The position numbers and the translations under genes were made by a program. DNA of 64,000 nt from Paenibacillus montaniterrae (lineage in GTDB: Bacteria; Bacillota; Bacilli; Paenibacillales; Paenibacillaceae): assembly GCF_018403185.1 (NCBI RefSeq), contig NZ_BOSE01000010.1, positions 62,001 through 126,000 on the forward strand, in the 5' to 3' direction. How positions within the stretch are numbered: position 1 is the stretch's first letter; each line of letters starts with the position of its first letter. Below are positions 52,192-61,729 of this stretch, piece by piece. Below the pieces are notes generated by a model. The model searched no databases, was not told where the DNA came from, and worked only from the letters and a program-made list of their open reading frames with translations.

Positions 52192-52220
52192 TTGTAAAAT
52201 TATCGAAAAACGGTCACAAT
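52192..52220 (+). promoter_or_regulatory. Possible promoter of the luciferase-like oxidoreductase gene
   Basis: TTGTAA (52192-52197), a 17-base spacer and CACAAT (52215-52220), about 37 bases before the start. The -10 is a weak match. Confidence 0.35.
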
Positions 52221-52256
52221 AAAGAAAGAATGCTAACAAGATATAGGAGTGATCTT

Positions 52257-53315
52257 ATGGAGCTAGGAATTTCAACCTTTGTAGAATGCAATCCCGATCC
52301 GCAAACAGGCGAGCTGATCTCACATGCAGAGCGGATTCGTCAGGTCGTTGAAGAAATTGTGCTGGCCGATCAGGTCGGACTTGATGTATATGGAGTAGGC
52401 GAGCATCATCGCAGCGATTATGCGGCTTCCAGTCCTGCGACGATTTTGGCTGCGGCGGCTGCTCGTACGAAATCAATTCGTTTGACGAGCGCGGTTACGG
52501 TGCTGTCGTCAGACGATCCGGTACGGGTATTCCAGCAGTTTGCCACGGTCGACGCAATTTCAAACGGGCGTGCGGAAATTATGGCAGGCAGAGGCTCGTT
52601 TATAGAGTCTTTTCCGTTGTTTGGCTATGACTTGTCTGATTATGATGAGCTGTTTGACGAGAAGCTGGAGCTGCTTATTAAGCTGACGCAAGAAGAGGTC
52701 GTGACTTGGGAGGGCAACCATCGCCCAAGCATAAAAGGTCGAGGCGTATATCCGCGCCCGGTGCAGGACCCGCTGCCGATCTGGATTGGCAGTGGCGGCA
52801 ACCAAGGCTCGGTCATCCGCGCTGGCATGCTCGGTTATCCGCTTGTGCTGGCTATTATCGGAGGCAGCCCTTATCATTTTGCCCCGCTTGTTGAGCTGTA
52901 TAAGCGTGCTGCCGAACGCAGTGGACACGATGTCAGCAAGCTGCCTGTAGCCTCGCATTCCCATGGCTTTGTTGCAGATACGATGGAGCTTGCGGCAGAG
53001 CAGTTCTATCCTTCGACTGCTGCGGTTATGAATCAGCTGGGCAAGGAGCGCGGCTGGAGCTCTTATACTCGCCAGACGTATGACTATGCGCGCAGCGTAG
53101 AAGGCGCACTGTACGTAGGCGATCCTGAGTATGTAGCGAAAAAAATTATTAATTTGCGCAAGCATGTAGGCATTACTCGCTTTATGCTGCATATGCCGCT
53201 AGGCACGATGCCGCATGAGCAGGTAATGCACGGAATCGAGCTGTATGGCAAGGTTGTGGCGCCAATGGTGCGTGAGGAAGTTGCAAATTGGGAAAAGGAA
53301 CAGGGCATTTTATAA
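52257..53315 (+). CDS. Luciferase-like (LLM class) flavin-dependent oxidoreductase
   Basis: The 352-residue protein belongs to the bacterial luciferase-like monooxygenase superfamily (TIM barrel, reduced flavin from a partner reductase). Family blocks are ADQVGLDVYGVGEHHRSDY near the start, GRAEIMAGRGSFIES, and PIWIGSGG in the flavin site. The ATG at 52257 follows AGGAG by seven bases. No flavin reductase or sulfonate transport gene is nearby; the substrate is unknown. Confidence 0.87.
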   Translation: MELGISTFVECNPDPQTGELISHAERIRQVVEEIVLADQVGLDVYGVGEHHRSDYAASSPATILAAAAARTKSIRLTSAVTVLSSDDPVRVFQQFATVDAISNGRAEIMAGRGSFIESFPLFGYDLSDYDELFDEKLELLIKLTQEEVVTWEGNHRPSIKGRGVYPRPVQDPLPIWIGSGGNQGSVIRAGMLGYPLVLAIIGGSPYHFAPLVELYKRAAERSGHDVSKLPVASHSHGFVADTMELAAEQFYPSTAAVMNQLGKERGWSSYTRQTYDYARSVEGALYVGDPEYVAKKIINLRKHVGITRFMLHMPLGTMPHEQVMHGIELYGKVVAPMVREEVANWEKEQGIL

Positions 53316-53404
53316 AAGCTCGGTTGCGAAGCTTGGCTTATTGAATTTTAAGCTATAAATGAACAATGCAGTAAAAGGTTTATCGTCCGTTAGCCGCTGT
53401 TCAA

Positions 53405-53413
53405 TGCTATAAT
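53405..53413 (+). promoter_or_regulatory. Extended -10 promoter of the ABC exporter gene
   Basis: TGCTATAAT is an extended -10 element (TG-N-TATAAT) about 40 bases before the start. No good -35 is visible, as is usual for extended -10 promoters. Confidence 0.45.
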
Positions 53414-53452
53414 TAACCGCAAAGAGCATTTCATGGGAAATGAGGAGCGGCG

Positions 53453-55603
53453 TTGTTTTATTTACTACGGGCTTTGAAAAAATACCTGCTGCAGCACAAG
53501 CTGCTTGTATTCGTCGTTGTTTTAGCCATTATGTTTGAGCTGGCCTTTGAATATTTCACCTCTATGAGCATGAAATATTTAATTGATCTTGCGATTATAC
53601 CGCAAAATTTGACGATGTTTTTTGCCGTACTGATCATTTTTGTGGTGGGCGGCGTGCTTAGTTTGCTCGTAGGTGTTGGCGGAGATTATTCCTTGGCCAA
53701 GCTGACCGAAAAAACGATGGTAAATGTGCGCAGCGACATGTATGCACGGTTTCAGCTGCTATCATCGCGAGCGTTCTCGAAATATCGCAGCGGCGATTTG
53801 CTGGCTCGCTTTACGCTTGATATGCCGGCAGTGGAATATGCTTTGCAGCAGGTTTTTATTATGGGCCTTTATTCGATCATGAGCGTCATCGTCGGAATGG
53901 TGCTAATGTTTTCGATTTCCTGGAAGCTGATGCTGATCGCTGTCGCTGGCTCCTTGCTTGTTATGCTGCCGCAGCTGCTGCTTAACAAGCGCGCCAAAAG
54001 CTACAATCAAAGCTACGTAGACGGGATGGAGCAGCTTTCCAATGCCGTCGAGGAAGAGGTTAAAGGCTATCGCACGATTCAGGTGTTCAACCTCAAGGAC
54101 AGCTTTCATAAACGCTTTATGAAGCAGATGGATCATTTGTACCGATTTGGTGTAAAGCGCAGCTTCATTAATTCCAACCTGGAGCGCCTGCCGGTTATGA
54201 TTTTGACGCTGGTCAATGTAGCGGTTTTGGCGGTGGGCGGCTATTTTACGTTTCAGCAGGAAATGACGATTGGCGATTACACCGCGTTCAACTCGATTTT
54301 TATTACGTTCAACTTCGCGATCACCTCCTTTATGCAGATGATGCCGATTTTTATAGAAGGCGAGGTCGGAATGCGCCGCATTAAGGAAATTGAGCAGCTT
54401 TCGCCTGAATTGGAGCAAGCAGACGACGCACAGACATTGGATGGACAGCCGCTTGCGGTGCAGTTTAACGCAGTCAGCTTCAGCTATCAGGAGGAGCGGG
54501 TGCTATCGAATATTAACCTGCATATTGCGCCTCAGCAGTATGTTGCGATTGTTGGCTCCAGCGGCTCCGGAAAAAGCACGCTGGTGCAATTGCTGCTGCG
54601 ATTTTATAAAATTGATCAGGGCAGCATCACAGTCGGCAGCCGCGAGCTGGAGCAAATTCGGCTGGACAGCTTGTTTCAGGCGATCGGTGTTGTGTTCCAG
54701 GAGCCGTATTTGTTCAACGCGACTATACGTGAAAATTTGCTGCTGGCAGCAGGCGAGGCAGCTGAGGAGCAGTTAAATGCAGCGCTGGAAATGGCAGGAC
54801 TGCTCGACGTTGTCGAAGCATTGCCGCAGGGACTGGATACGCCGCTCGTTAATCAAGGGCAGAATCTGTCGACTGGCGAAAAACAGCGTCTGGCTATTGC
54901 ACAGGCGATTTTGCACAATCCGCAAATATTTATTGCCGATGACATTACGGCAACGCTGGATATTGAAGCGGAGGAAACGATTAACCATTGCCTCCATCGC
55001 TTGCGTCAGGGCAGGACACTTGTTCATATTACTCATCGCTTGACGAGTGTTACAGGGGCTGACCTGATTTATGTTATGGATCACGGTGCAATTGTGGCCT
55101 CGGGCACGCATGAGCAGCTGCTCGCTGAAGGCGGCCTTTATGAGCAGCTATGGCGTCGCCAGCATGGCTTTGAGTGGAGCTCGGATCGCAGCTCTGTCCA
55201 TATTACAGGGGAAAGACTGAGCCAGCTGCCATTTTTTGCGAATATGGAGCTTGCTGTTCTGGAATCATTGGCAGAATCGTTTGTTATGGAGCGGCGCAGC
55301 AGAGATGAAATCATTATTCGGCAAGGAGAGCGCGGCCATAAGTTTTACATTATTGTACGCGGCCATGTAGCGATCATTAAACGCGCTGAGGACGGCGTGG
55401 AGCAAACAGTAGCTCATTTGCAGGATGGAGAGTATTTCGGAGAGATTGCACTGCTGCGTCATATTCCGCGTACCGCTGATGTGCGGGCAGTTAGCGACAG
55501 CGTCTTTCTAACATTAACCTCGCAGCAGCTTATGCCGCTTATCGAGCGTTACCCGCATCTTAAACAGCAGCTTGAAGAAGCGATCGTTCATCGTATGAGC
55601 TAA
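53453..55603 (+). CDS. ABC exporter half-transporter with C-terminal cyclic-nucleotide-binding domain
   Basis: The 716-residue protein has six membrane helices (about 15-300), an ATP-binding domain (345-570) and a cyclic-nucleotide-binding (cNMP/Crp-like) domain (about 590-710). Walker A is GSSGSGKST (368-376). The signature motif is LSTGE (472-476) in place of LSGGQ. The Walker B segment is FIADDITATLD, with Asp497 where the catalytic Glu normally stands. The last domain has the RQGERGHKFYIIVRGHVAI and FGEIALLRHIPRTADV blocks, the second being the phosphate-binding cassette. Translation starts at TTG, five bases after GAGGAG. It should act as a homodimer. A nucleotide or other ligand may gate it; substrate unknown. 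Confidence 0.85.
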   Translation: MFYLLRALKKYLLQHKLLVFVVVLAIMFELAFEYFTSMSMKYLIDLAIIPQNLTMFFAVLIIFVVGGVLSLLVGVGGDYSLAKLTEKTMVNVRSDMYARFQLLSSRAFSKYRSGDLLARFTLDMPAVEYALQQVFIMGLYSIMSVIVGMVLMFSISWKLMLIAVAGSLLVMLPQLLLNKRAKSYNQSYVDGMEQLSNAVEEEVKGYRTIQVFNLKDSFHKRFMKQMDHLYRFGVKRSFINSNLERLPVMILTLVNVAVLAVGGYFTFQQEMTIGDYTAFNSIFITFNFAITSFMQMMPIFIEGEVGMRRIKEIEQLSPELEQADDAQTLDGQPLAVQFNAVSFSYQEERVLSNINLHIAPQQYVAIVGSSGSGKSTLVQLLLRFYKIDQGSITVGSRELEQIRLDSLFQAIGVVFQEPYLFNATIRENLLLAAGEAAEEQLNAALEMAGLLDVVEALPQGLDTPLVNQGQNLSTGEKQRLAIAQAILHNPQIFIADDITATLDIEAEETINHCLHRLRQGRTLVHITHRLTSVTGADLIYVMDHGAIVASGTHEQLLAEGGLYEQLWRRQHGFEWSSDRSSVHITGERLSQLPFFANMELAVLESLAESFVMERRSRDEIIIRQGERGHKFYIIVRGHVAIIKRAEDGVEQTVAHLQDGEYFGEIALLRHIPRTADVRAVSDSVFLTLTSQQLMPLIERYPHLKQQLEEAIVHRMS

Positions 55604-55630
55604 GCCGAGTATTATGCTATCGAATTTAAG

Positions 55631-56194
55631 CTAGACATTCACTTGCTTCACCATATGCCAATAAGGCTGCTGGTGGAGCATTTTTTGTCCTTTCTGAATA
55701 AAGCCTTTGCGCAGGTACACCTGTAAGGCATGAGTATTATCGACATCGACAAGCAGACTAAGCTTATGCAAGCCAGCTGCAGCCGCGTCCTGCTCGGCTT
55801 GAAGCATTAGCTTGGCGGCAATGCCCTGGCCTTGATAGCGTTCATCAACCGCTAGCGCATCAATATAATATTCACCCTGTTCCGACTCCAGCTGATGCTT
55901 CACAGCCTGCTTTAGCGCTTGCGAGCGATGCTGCTCAATCGGCGCATAGAGCGCAGCCGCATCCTGGCCGCTGTAGCATAGAATCATGCCGGCCACTTTA
56001 CCATCCTGCTCGTAAACTCTGATCAGCTCCTTGCTGAAGCGATTGCCTGGCTGAGCAAAATATTGCGCCAGTATTGGCGCCGCCTCACTGGGCTCGGACT
56101 CGCCTGTATAAACAGCCGCCAGCTCTTCACCTATCGCAGAAAGAATGAGCGAGACAACCTGCTCTGCATCATTTGTCTGGGCCTGCCTAATCAT
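55631..56194 (-). CDS. GNAT-family N-acetyltransferase
   Basis: The 187-residue protein has the GNAT fold: strand and motif A YYIDALAVDERYQGQGIAAKL with the acetyl-CoA-binding Q/R-x-x-G-x-G/A loop, and a motif B ending ALQVYLRKGFIQKG. GGGGGAATTG precedes the ATG. It resembles small-molecule acetyltransferases of the YkwB/YhbS kind; the acceptor is unknown. It lies convergent with the ABC exporter and downstream of the gan-like operon terminator. Confidence 0.85.
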   Translation of the reverse strand: MIRQAQTNDAEQVVSLILSAIGEELAAVYTGESEPSEAAPILAQYFAQPGNRFSKELIRVYEQDGKVAGMILCYSGQDAAALYAPIEQHRSQALKQAVKHQLESEQGEYYIDALAVDERYQGQGIAAKLMLQAEQDAAAAGLHKLSLLVDVDNTHALQVYLRKGFIQKGQKMLHQQPYWHMVKQVNV

Positions 56195-56284
56195 TTTTCA
56201 ATTCCCCCTTTTTCAACTTAATCAAATAGGTTACAGGCTATTGTTGTCATCCATTATACAAAATTATGCTGTGCATATGTAAAA

Positions 56285-56346
56285 AAGCGCGAGCTTAAGG
56301 CTAGAGGCTCATTCGCCTCCATGCCTTGACTCTCGCGCTTATTTTT
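56285..56346. terminator. Bidirectional terminator at the end of the gan-like operon
   Basis: AAGCGCGAG and CTCGCGCTT form the outer stem, with inner GAGGC/GCCTC and AAGGC/GCCTT stems. T runs are on both sides: ATTTTT on the plus strand and CTTTTTT on the minus strand. The minus-strand use fits the end of the beta-galactosidase gene. Confidence 0.75.
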
Positions 56347-56382
56347 AATCCGTTTGGTCTGTTAATGTCATACGGCAGCCGC

Positions 56383-58434
56383 TTATGCTCGAGCAGCCGC
56401 AACGATTAGCATTTCATAAGGAGCAAGCGTCCACTTGTTCTCCGCCAGCTCTGGACGAGTGCGGGCAACGAGGCTGTAAGCTTCTCCAAGCGCTGGAATC
56501 GGTGCTGCTGCATTGCTGAAGTTATGAATGAATACATATTTGGTCGATTCATTTTCACGAGCTACAGCATAAACTGGCTCAGGCAGCTGCACTGGAAGTG
56601 CTTTTTCCAGCTCAAGCTTAGCCGCCAGCTCGTTATAAAAATCCTCATAGAACTTATCCTCGAAATGGCTGCCGATATGATACGCTTCCCCGCCAGCAAA
56701 GGCATGGCGCGTCAACACCGGGCGTCCGGCGTAGAAATCATCGCGGTACGTCATCAACGCTTCAGCGCCTTGCAAATGCACAAGATCGCACAGCATGCTG
56801 CAGCTATAGCTTCCTGACAGCGCGCCAGTAGTCATCGCTTGCTGCACAACGCCATAGTTGCGCTCATGATCGTACAAGCCGTCGATTTCCTCACTGACAA
56901 GCCCCAGCACATCAGTTAAAGCATGCGGCGTATCGCCCATAAACATCAGGTCATTCTCATTAATAACGCCAGTCCAATAGGTCGTAACGAGCGTACCGCC
57001 AGTCTCTACAAATTTGCGCAGCTTGCCTTCAAAGCCGGCGCGCAGCATGTAAAGCAGCGGGGCAACGACGATTTTATAGCCGTCCAGCTCACATTCCATA
57101 TCGACAAAGTCTACGGAAATGCCCTGCTTGGCAAATGCGCGATAGTGCGCCTGAACCTCTTCGATATAGCCCATATCCTTGTTGCGCGGGCCTTGCGAGT
57201 CTTCTACCGCCCATTTATTTTCCCAATCATAGACGATTGCTACCTGTGCACGAGTATTGGTAGCAGCAAGCTGCGGCAGCTGAGCCAGCAAATCGCCAAG
57301 CTGAGCAACCTCCTTGAAAACGCGTGTGTCCGAACGGTCGTTATGCGAAACAACGGCGCCATGCAGCTTTTCGCTCGAGCCGCGGCTCTTTCTCCATTGG
57401 AAATATTGCACCGAATTGGAGCCGTGCGCGATCGCTTGCATCGAGGACAGCACATGCATGCCAGGCTTTTTCAGCTTCGATACACTTTGCCAGTTGGTGC
57501 TCGATGGCGTGCTTTCCATTAGCAAGAAAGGCTGCTTTTTAATCGAACGCATCAGATCATGCATCATCGCTGTATCAAGCCCGATTGAAACATCATCGCG
57601 CTTATGCCACACCGGATAGCTGTCCCAGGAAACGATATCAACATCATGTTTGAATTTGAAATAGTTCAAGCCGTTAAAGTAGTACATAAAGTTGGCTGTA
57701 ACAGGCAGCTCAGCATTGAATGGCTTAACGGCAGCAATTTCATGTCTCATAAAGTCTAGCGTTTGGTCAGAGACAAAGCGCTTCCAATCAAGATTCATGC
57801 CATGAATTGCATTTTCGCCGTGCGGAGCAGGTGATTCCACCTCAGAGAAGTCACTGTAGGTGTGGCTCCAGAACGTTGTCCACCATTGCAGGTTCAGCTC
57901 TTCAATCGTGCCGTATTTGTTCTTCAGCCAGCCGCGGAATGCCTCCTGACAGTAATCGCAATGGCATTCGCCGCCATACTCGTTGGAAATATGCCATAGC
58001 TTCACCGCTGGATGCTTGGCATAGCGCTCCGCCAGCTTGGCATTGATGATGCCGATCTTTTCGCGATAGACGGGCGATGTGTAGCAATGGTTATGGCGAG
58101 CACCAAATAAATTGCGCTGGCGATTCGCTGCAACGCGCAGCACCTCAGGGTATTTTCTTGCAAGCCACATCGGTCTTGCGCCGGATGGTGTCGCTAAAAA
58201 TACGGAAATGCCATTTTCATATAAGGAATCAATAATGTTGTCCAGCCATGCAAAATTGAACACGCCTTCCTCAGGCTCAAGCTTGGCCCAAGAGAAAATG
58301 CCCACAGACATCACATTGCAGCCTGCTGCCTTCATATATTCAATATCTCTTGCTAAAATTTCCGGATCATGTAGCCACTGCTCTGGATTATAATCAGCTC
58401 CATGTAATAATCGATCAGAAAATAATTGCTGCAT
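56383..58434 (-). CDS. Beta-galactosidase, glycoside hydrolase family 42
   Basis: The 683-residue cytoplasmic enzyme has the GH42 start HGADYNPEQW, acid/base Glu152 in HISNEYGGE, a zinc-binding Cys cluster (C117, C157, C159, C162) and nucleophile Glu307 in LLMESTPS. The A-beta trimerisation domain and small C-terminal domain follow. AAAGGAG lies eight bases before the ATG. It is the last gene of a binding-protein/permease/permease/GH42 operon, the same order as ganS-ganP-ganQ-ganA of Bacillus subtilis, so galacto-oligosaccharides from pectic galactan are the likely substrate. Confidence 0.92.
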   Translation of the reverse strand: MQQLFSDRLLHGADYNPEQWLHDPEILARDIEYMKAAGCNVMSVGIFSWAKLEPEEGVFNFAWLDNIIDSLYENGISVFLATPSGARPMWLARKYPEVLRVAANRQRNLFGARHNHCYTSPVYREKIGIINAKLAERYAKHPAVKLWHISNEYGGECHCDYCQEAFRGWLKNKYGTIEELNLQWWTTFWSHTYSDFSEVESPAPHGENAIHGMNLDWKRFVSDQTLDFMRHEIAAVKPFNAELPVTANFMYYFNGLNYFKFKHDVDIVSWDSYPVWHKRDDVSIGLDTAMMHDLMRSIKKQPFLLMESTPSSTNWQSVSKLKKPGMHVLSSMQAIAHGSNSVQYFQWRKSRGSSEKLHGAVVSHNDRSDTRVFKEVAQLGDLLAQLPQLAATNTRAQVAIVYDWENKWAVEDSQGPRNKDMGYIEEVQAHYRAFAKQGISVDFVDMECELDGYKIVVAPLLYMLRAGFEGKLRKFVETGGTLVTTYWTGVINENDLMFMGDTPHALTDVLGLVSEEIDGLYDHERNYGVVQQAMTTGALSGSYSCSMLCDLVHLQGAEALMTYRDDFYAGRPVLTRHAFAGGEAYHIGSHFEDKFYEDFYNELAAKLELEKALPVQLPEPVYAVARENESTKYVFIHNFSNAAAPIPALGEAYSLVARTRPELAENKWTLAPYEMLIVAAARA

Positions 58435-58460
58435 CTCATAATCTCCTTTAGTTTGTGCTG

Positions 58461-59267
58461 CTATTTAACAGAGCCAAGCATACCTTGAACAAACTGCTTC
58501 TGCAGCAGGAAGAAAATTAATATTGTAGGCAAAGTAGTAATGACAATTGCCACCATAATAATACCATAGTCTGGATTGTATGACGATGCCAAAGACGAAA
58601 CAACAAGCGGCAGCGTCTTTTTCTCCGCTGTGCGCAGCGCGATTAGCGGCCACAGGAAGTTGTTCCAGTTGGACATAAATGTAATGATTGCAGCCGCCGC
58701 ATAGGTCGGCTTCATCGTTGGCATATAAATATGGGTGAACAGCTTCCATTCATTCAGCCCGTCAACACGCCCGGCCTGCAGCAGCTCGCGCGGGAATGAC
58801 TTAGTATTTTGCATAAAGAAGAAAATCATAAACGCGGTTGTCATCGTCGGCAATATAACGGCCACTGCCGAGTTAAGCAAGCCCCATTGGCTGAACAAGC
58901 GGAACAACGGGATCATAATCGCAGCAAATGGCATCATCATCGACAGCATCAGCACGCCAAACAGCCGGTCCTTGCCCTTTGTGCGATAAATTTCAAAGCC
59001 ATAGCCTGCGACGGAGCAGAGCAGCAGCGTAAGCAGCGTGCCGATAACTGCAATGAGTAAGGAATTTAGAAACGCCGTGCCGACATTGGCCTGTTCAAAC
59101 AAACGGTTGACATTGTTGAAAAACTCGGAGCCAAAGCTGAATTTCCCTTTAACAATATCGCTTGATGTATTGGTCATGCCAATAATCATCCATAGAAACG
59201 GAAACAGGGATACGGCAGAAACGATGAGCAAAAACGCATGCTTGCCGATAGCGCCTAGCTTTCTCAT
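58461..59267 (-). CDS. Carbohydrate ABC transporter permease (MalG/GanQ type)
   Basis: The 268-residue permease has six membrane helices and the EAA loop (ELLQAGRVDGLNEWKLFTHIYMP). It ends in QKQFVQGMLGSVK, a usual MalG-type C-terminus that contacts the ATPase. It begins in a four-base overlap with the first permease gene. No ATPase gene is nearby; an MsmX-type shared ATPase is expected. Confidence 0.9.
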   Translation of the reverse strand: MRKLGAIGKHAFLLIVSAVSLFPFLWMIIGMTNTSSDIVKGKFSFGSEFFNNVNRLFEQANVGTAFLNSLLIAVIGTLLTLLLCSVAGYGFEIYRTKGKDRLFGVLMLSMMMPFAAIMIPLFRLFSQWGLLNSAVAVILPTMTTAFMIFFFMQNTKSFPRELLQAGRVDGLNEWKLFTHIYMPTMKPTYAAAAIITFMSNWNNFLWPLIALRTAEKKTLPLVVSSLASSYNPDYGIIMVAIVITTLPTILIFFLLQKQFVQGMLGSVK

Positions 59268-60139
59268 TTCTTCTCACCTCCAATTTTCATTTGCAGGAAG
59301 GCAAGGATAGCGACAATAATAACAATCGCATACGATACCGTTGCCGCGTAGCCGAAGTTAGGCGTATAAACGAAGCTCAGGTTGTAAATATATTGGGAAA
59401 TTGTCATTGTTGCATTACCAGGACCGCCGTTTGTAATATTTACGACCTCATCAAATAGCTGCAAAGTACCGTTCGTTGAAATAATCGCTGTAAACAAAAT
59501 GATTGGCTTCACCATCGGAATCGTAATCGAGAAAAACTGACGAAACTTGGATGCGCCATCAATAGAAGCAGCTTCATATACGCTTGGATCAATATTTTGC
59601 ATTGCAGACAGGTAGAAAATCATATTATAGCCTGTCCAGCGCCATGTAATGGCCAAAATTATAACAACACGAGCCCAGACGGGATCCATTAACCATGCAA
59701 TAGGTTCGTTGATGATATGCAAATTCATAAGCAGTTTATTGAAAATACCGTCAACTGCAAAAATACTTTTGAACAGAACTGAATAAGAAACGAGTGAAGT
59801 GACACAAGGTAAAAAGATAGCTGTACGATAAAAGCCTCTAAGCTTTAGCTTTGGCGAGTTTAACAAATGCGCGATAATTAAGCCCATAAACAGCATAATC
59901 GGCACCTGCACGATTAAGTAAAGAATCGTGTTGAACAGTGCTTGTCGAAACATCGGATCAGACAAAAGTCTGGAATAATTGCCAAGTCCGACATACTCGG
60001 ACACATTGCCCTTACCGGATTCAAAGCTGAGAATGAACGATTGAACCATCGGAAAGAAGCTGAACAATAGAATTAATGCGGATGGCAGTAATACAAACTG
60101 CCATCCGATTAGAGAGGATTTATTCAAGCTGCCCCTCAT
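59264..60139 (-). CDS. Carbohydrate ABC transporter permease (MalF/GanP type)
   Basis: The 291-residue protein is the partner permease, with six helices and the EAA loop (YEAASIDGASKFRQFFSITIP). Its start is 23 bases after the stop of the binding-protein gene, behind AGGTGA. It is shorter than GanP of Bacillus, since it lacks the large extracellular MalF-like loop. Confidence 0.9.
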   Translation of the reverse strand: MRGSLNKSSLIGWQFVLLPSALILLFSFFPMVQSFILSFESGKGNVSEYVGLGNYSRLLSDPMFRQALFNTILYLIVQVPIMLFMGLIIAHLLNSPKLKLRGFYRTAIFLPCVTSLVSYSVLFKSIFAVDGIFNKLLMNLHIINEPIAWLMDPVWARVVIILAITWRWTGYNMIFYLSAMQNIDPSVYEAASIDGASKFRQFFSITIPMVKPIILFTAIISTNGTLQLFDEVVNITNGGPGNATMTISQYIYNLSFVYTPNFGYAATVSYAIVIIVAILAFLQMKIGGEKK

Positions 60140-60162
60140 TTTATCACCTGCTAACTGTTAAA

Positions 60163-61473
60163 TTATTGTACCTGCTGCTCAAATAGCTGTTGAATGTTAG
60201 CAAGACTTTTCTCAAGATCTGCACCATTCAGAATGTTAGGAAGCTCATTTTTCAAGGCATCCTTTGCTTCTTGTGTATACATGCCTAGAGAAATACCAGG
60301 AACCTTAGTAGACCATTCTGTAAAGTCAGCATAAATCGCCTGGTTGCTGAAGAACTCGGAGGTTTGCTGATACGCTTCGCTTGAGAAGGCTGGAATGTAG
60401 GAGCCAACTCCGCCGGCTTCGGTCAGGAAGCGCTCATAAAACTCGCTGCTGCCGCCGATTGTGCTGCCAAGGAAGTCCATTGCCAGCTCTTTGTTAGCCG
60501 AGCCATCAAATACGAACCAGTTGGAACCGCCTTCGTTGGAAGCATTTACGCCGCCTTCGATATTAATACGAGGCGTTGGCGCAACTGCCCATAGACCTTT
60601 TTGATCCTCTGCATCCATAATCGATGCGATTTGCCATACGCCGGAAACAACCGTTGCAACGTCGCCAGCATTGAAGCTGCCTACAAACTCGCTCCAGCCA
60701 GTAACAGGCTTCGCGATGCCGGAATCAGAAATAGCTTTGTATAGACGAAGCGTTTCAGTCATAACCGGGTTATTGACAAAGTTGCCTTTGTTGTCAGTTG
60801 TAATATACCAGCTGCCCGCAGATTGCAGCAGGATAGAAGTCCAAGCCTCATCGTTAGGATTGATCGTCGACATATATTTGCCTGTTTTTTCTTTTACGAC
60901 TTTGCCGATTTCGATATATTCATCCCACGTAATGTTTTCAAGGTCCTCAGCAGAGAAGCCAGCCTCGGAAAGAATGTCTGTACGATAGAACAAGCCCGTT
61001 ACGCCAATATCGAATGGTACGCCGTAAATTTTGCCGTCAACGGTAAGCGCGTCAACCTTGTATTGAGAAAACTGGGAGAAGTCGACAGAGCTGTTCGTAA
61101 ACTCAGCAAAAGTGCCAGGATAAGAATTAACGTATTTTTGAATGTTTGGATCATTTACGAGTAGAATGTCTGGAAGACCTTCTGTTACACCAGCCGCCAA
61201 ATTCGTATTTAGTCTTTGCTCAAGGTCTGTTTTCGCCATATCAACTACCTCAAGCTCGAAATCAGGATGCTCCTGCTTGAAAATTTCTTCAGCAATTTTC
61301 AATGCTTTTCCGTTGAAGGAAGGATCCCATGCCCATGCTACAACTTTTTGCTTGCCGCCTTCTGCTTCACTGTTGCTTGTATTGCCTGTGCTGTTGTCGC
61401 TGCTGCCGCATGCGGAAAGCGCACCAGCCATTAGCGCAGTAACGAGCAATGTTGAAAGTGCTTTCTTCTTCAA
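60163..61473 (-). CDS. Sugar-binding lipoprotein of the gan-like transporter
   Basis: The 436-residue protein is a family 1 solute-binding lipoprotein with signal peptide and lipobox ALSAC (Cys22), followed by a Gly/Ser/Asn-rich tether. Binding-domain features include WAWDPSFNGKALKIAEE and GVPFDIGVTGLFYRTDI. Translation begins at a TTG nine bases after AAAGGGG. It is the first gene of the operon and probably delivers galacto-oligosaccharides. The divergent regulator pair is the likely controller. Confidence 0.9.
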   Translation of the reverse strand: MKKKALSTLLVTALMAGALSACGSSDNSTGNTSNSEAEGGKQKVVAWAWDPSFNGKALKIAEEIFKQEHPDFELEVVDMAKTDLEQRLNTNLAAGVTEGLPDILLVNDPNIQKYVNSYPGTFAEFTNSSVDFSQFSQYKVDALTVDGKIYGVPFDIGVTGLFYRTDILSEAGFSAEDLENITWDEYIEIGKVVKEKTGKYMSTINPNDEAWTSILLQSAGSWYITTDNKGNFVNNPVMTETLRLYKAISDSGIAKPVTGWSEFVGSFNAGDVATVVSGVWQIASIMDAEDQKGLWAVAPTPRINIEGGVNASNEGGSNWFVFDGSANKELAMDFLGSTIGGSSEFYERFLTEAGGVGSYIPAFSSEAYQQTSEFFSNQAIYADFTEWSTKVPGISLGMYTQEAKDALKNELPNILNGADLEKSLANIQQLFEQQVQ

Positions 61474-61543
61474 TTGCTACAACCCCTTTTTGTTTTTGAA
61501 TACCTCTTCATTCTAGGGAAATCGGACATCTCTGTATAATAAC

Positions 61544-61620
61544 AATTTTGTTCTTATGTGCTACAAATTATAGAGGTTTGACAAAAGCGCAGCAGCTTCT
61601 AGTATTAATTTTGTTCGTTA
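61544..61620. promoter_or_regulatory. Direct repeats AATTTTGTTC in the gan/regulator divergent gap
   Basis: AATTTTGTTC-TTA (61544-61556) and AATTTTGTTC-GTTA (61607-61620) are 63 bases apart, close to six helical turns. They flank a possible plus-strand promoter TTGACA-N16-TAGTAT (61578-61605). They are candidate sites for the AraC-type regulator encoded next. Confidence 0.4.
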
Positions 61621-61729
61621 GTAAAAAATTTGGATAACGCGAATTTTTGCGGTGGAATAGTGTACTTACTTCCTAAAATCCTTTATGTTAAAGGAATAAA
61701 ACGACCTAATTTCAAGAAGGTGACGATAA

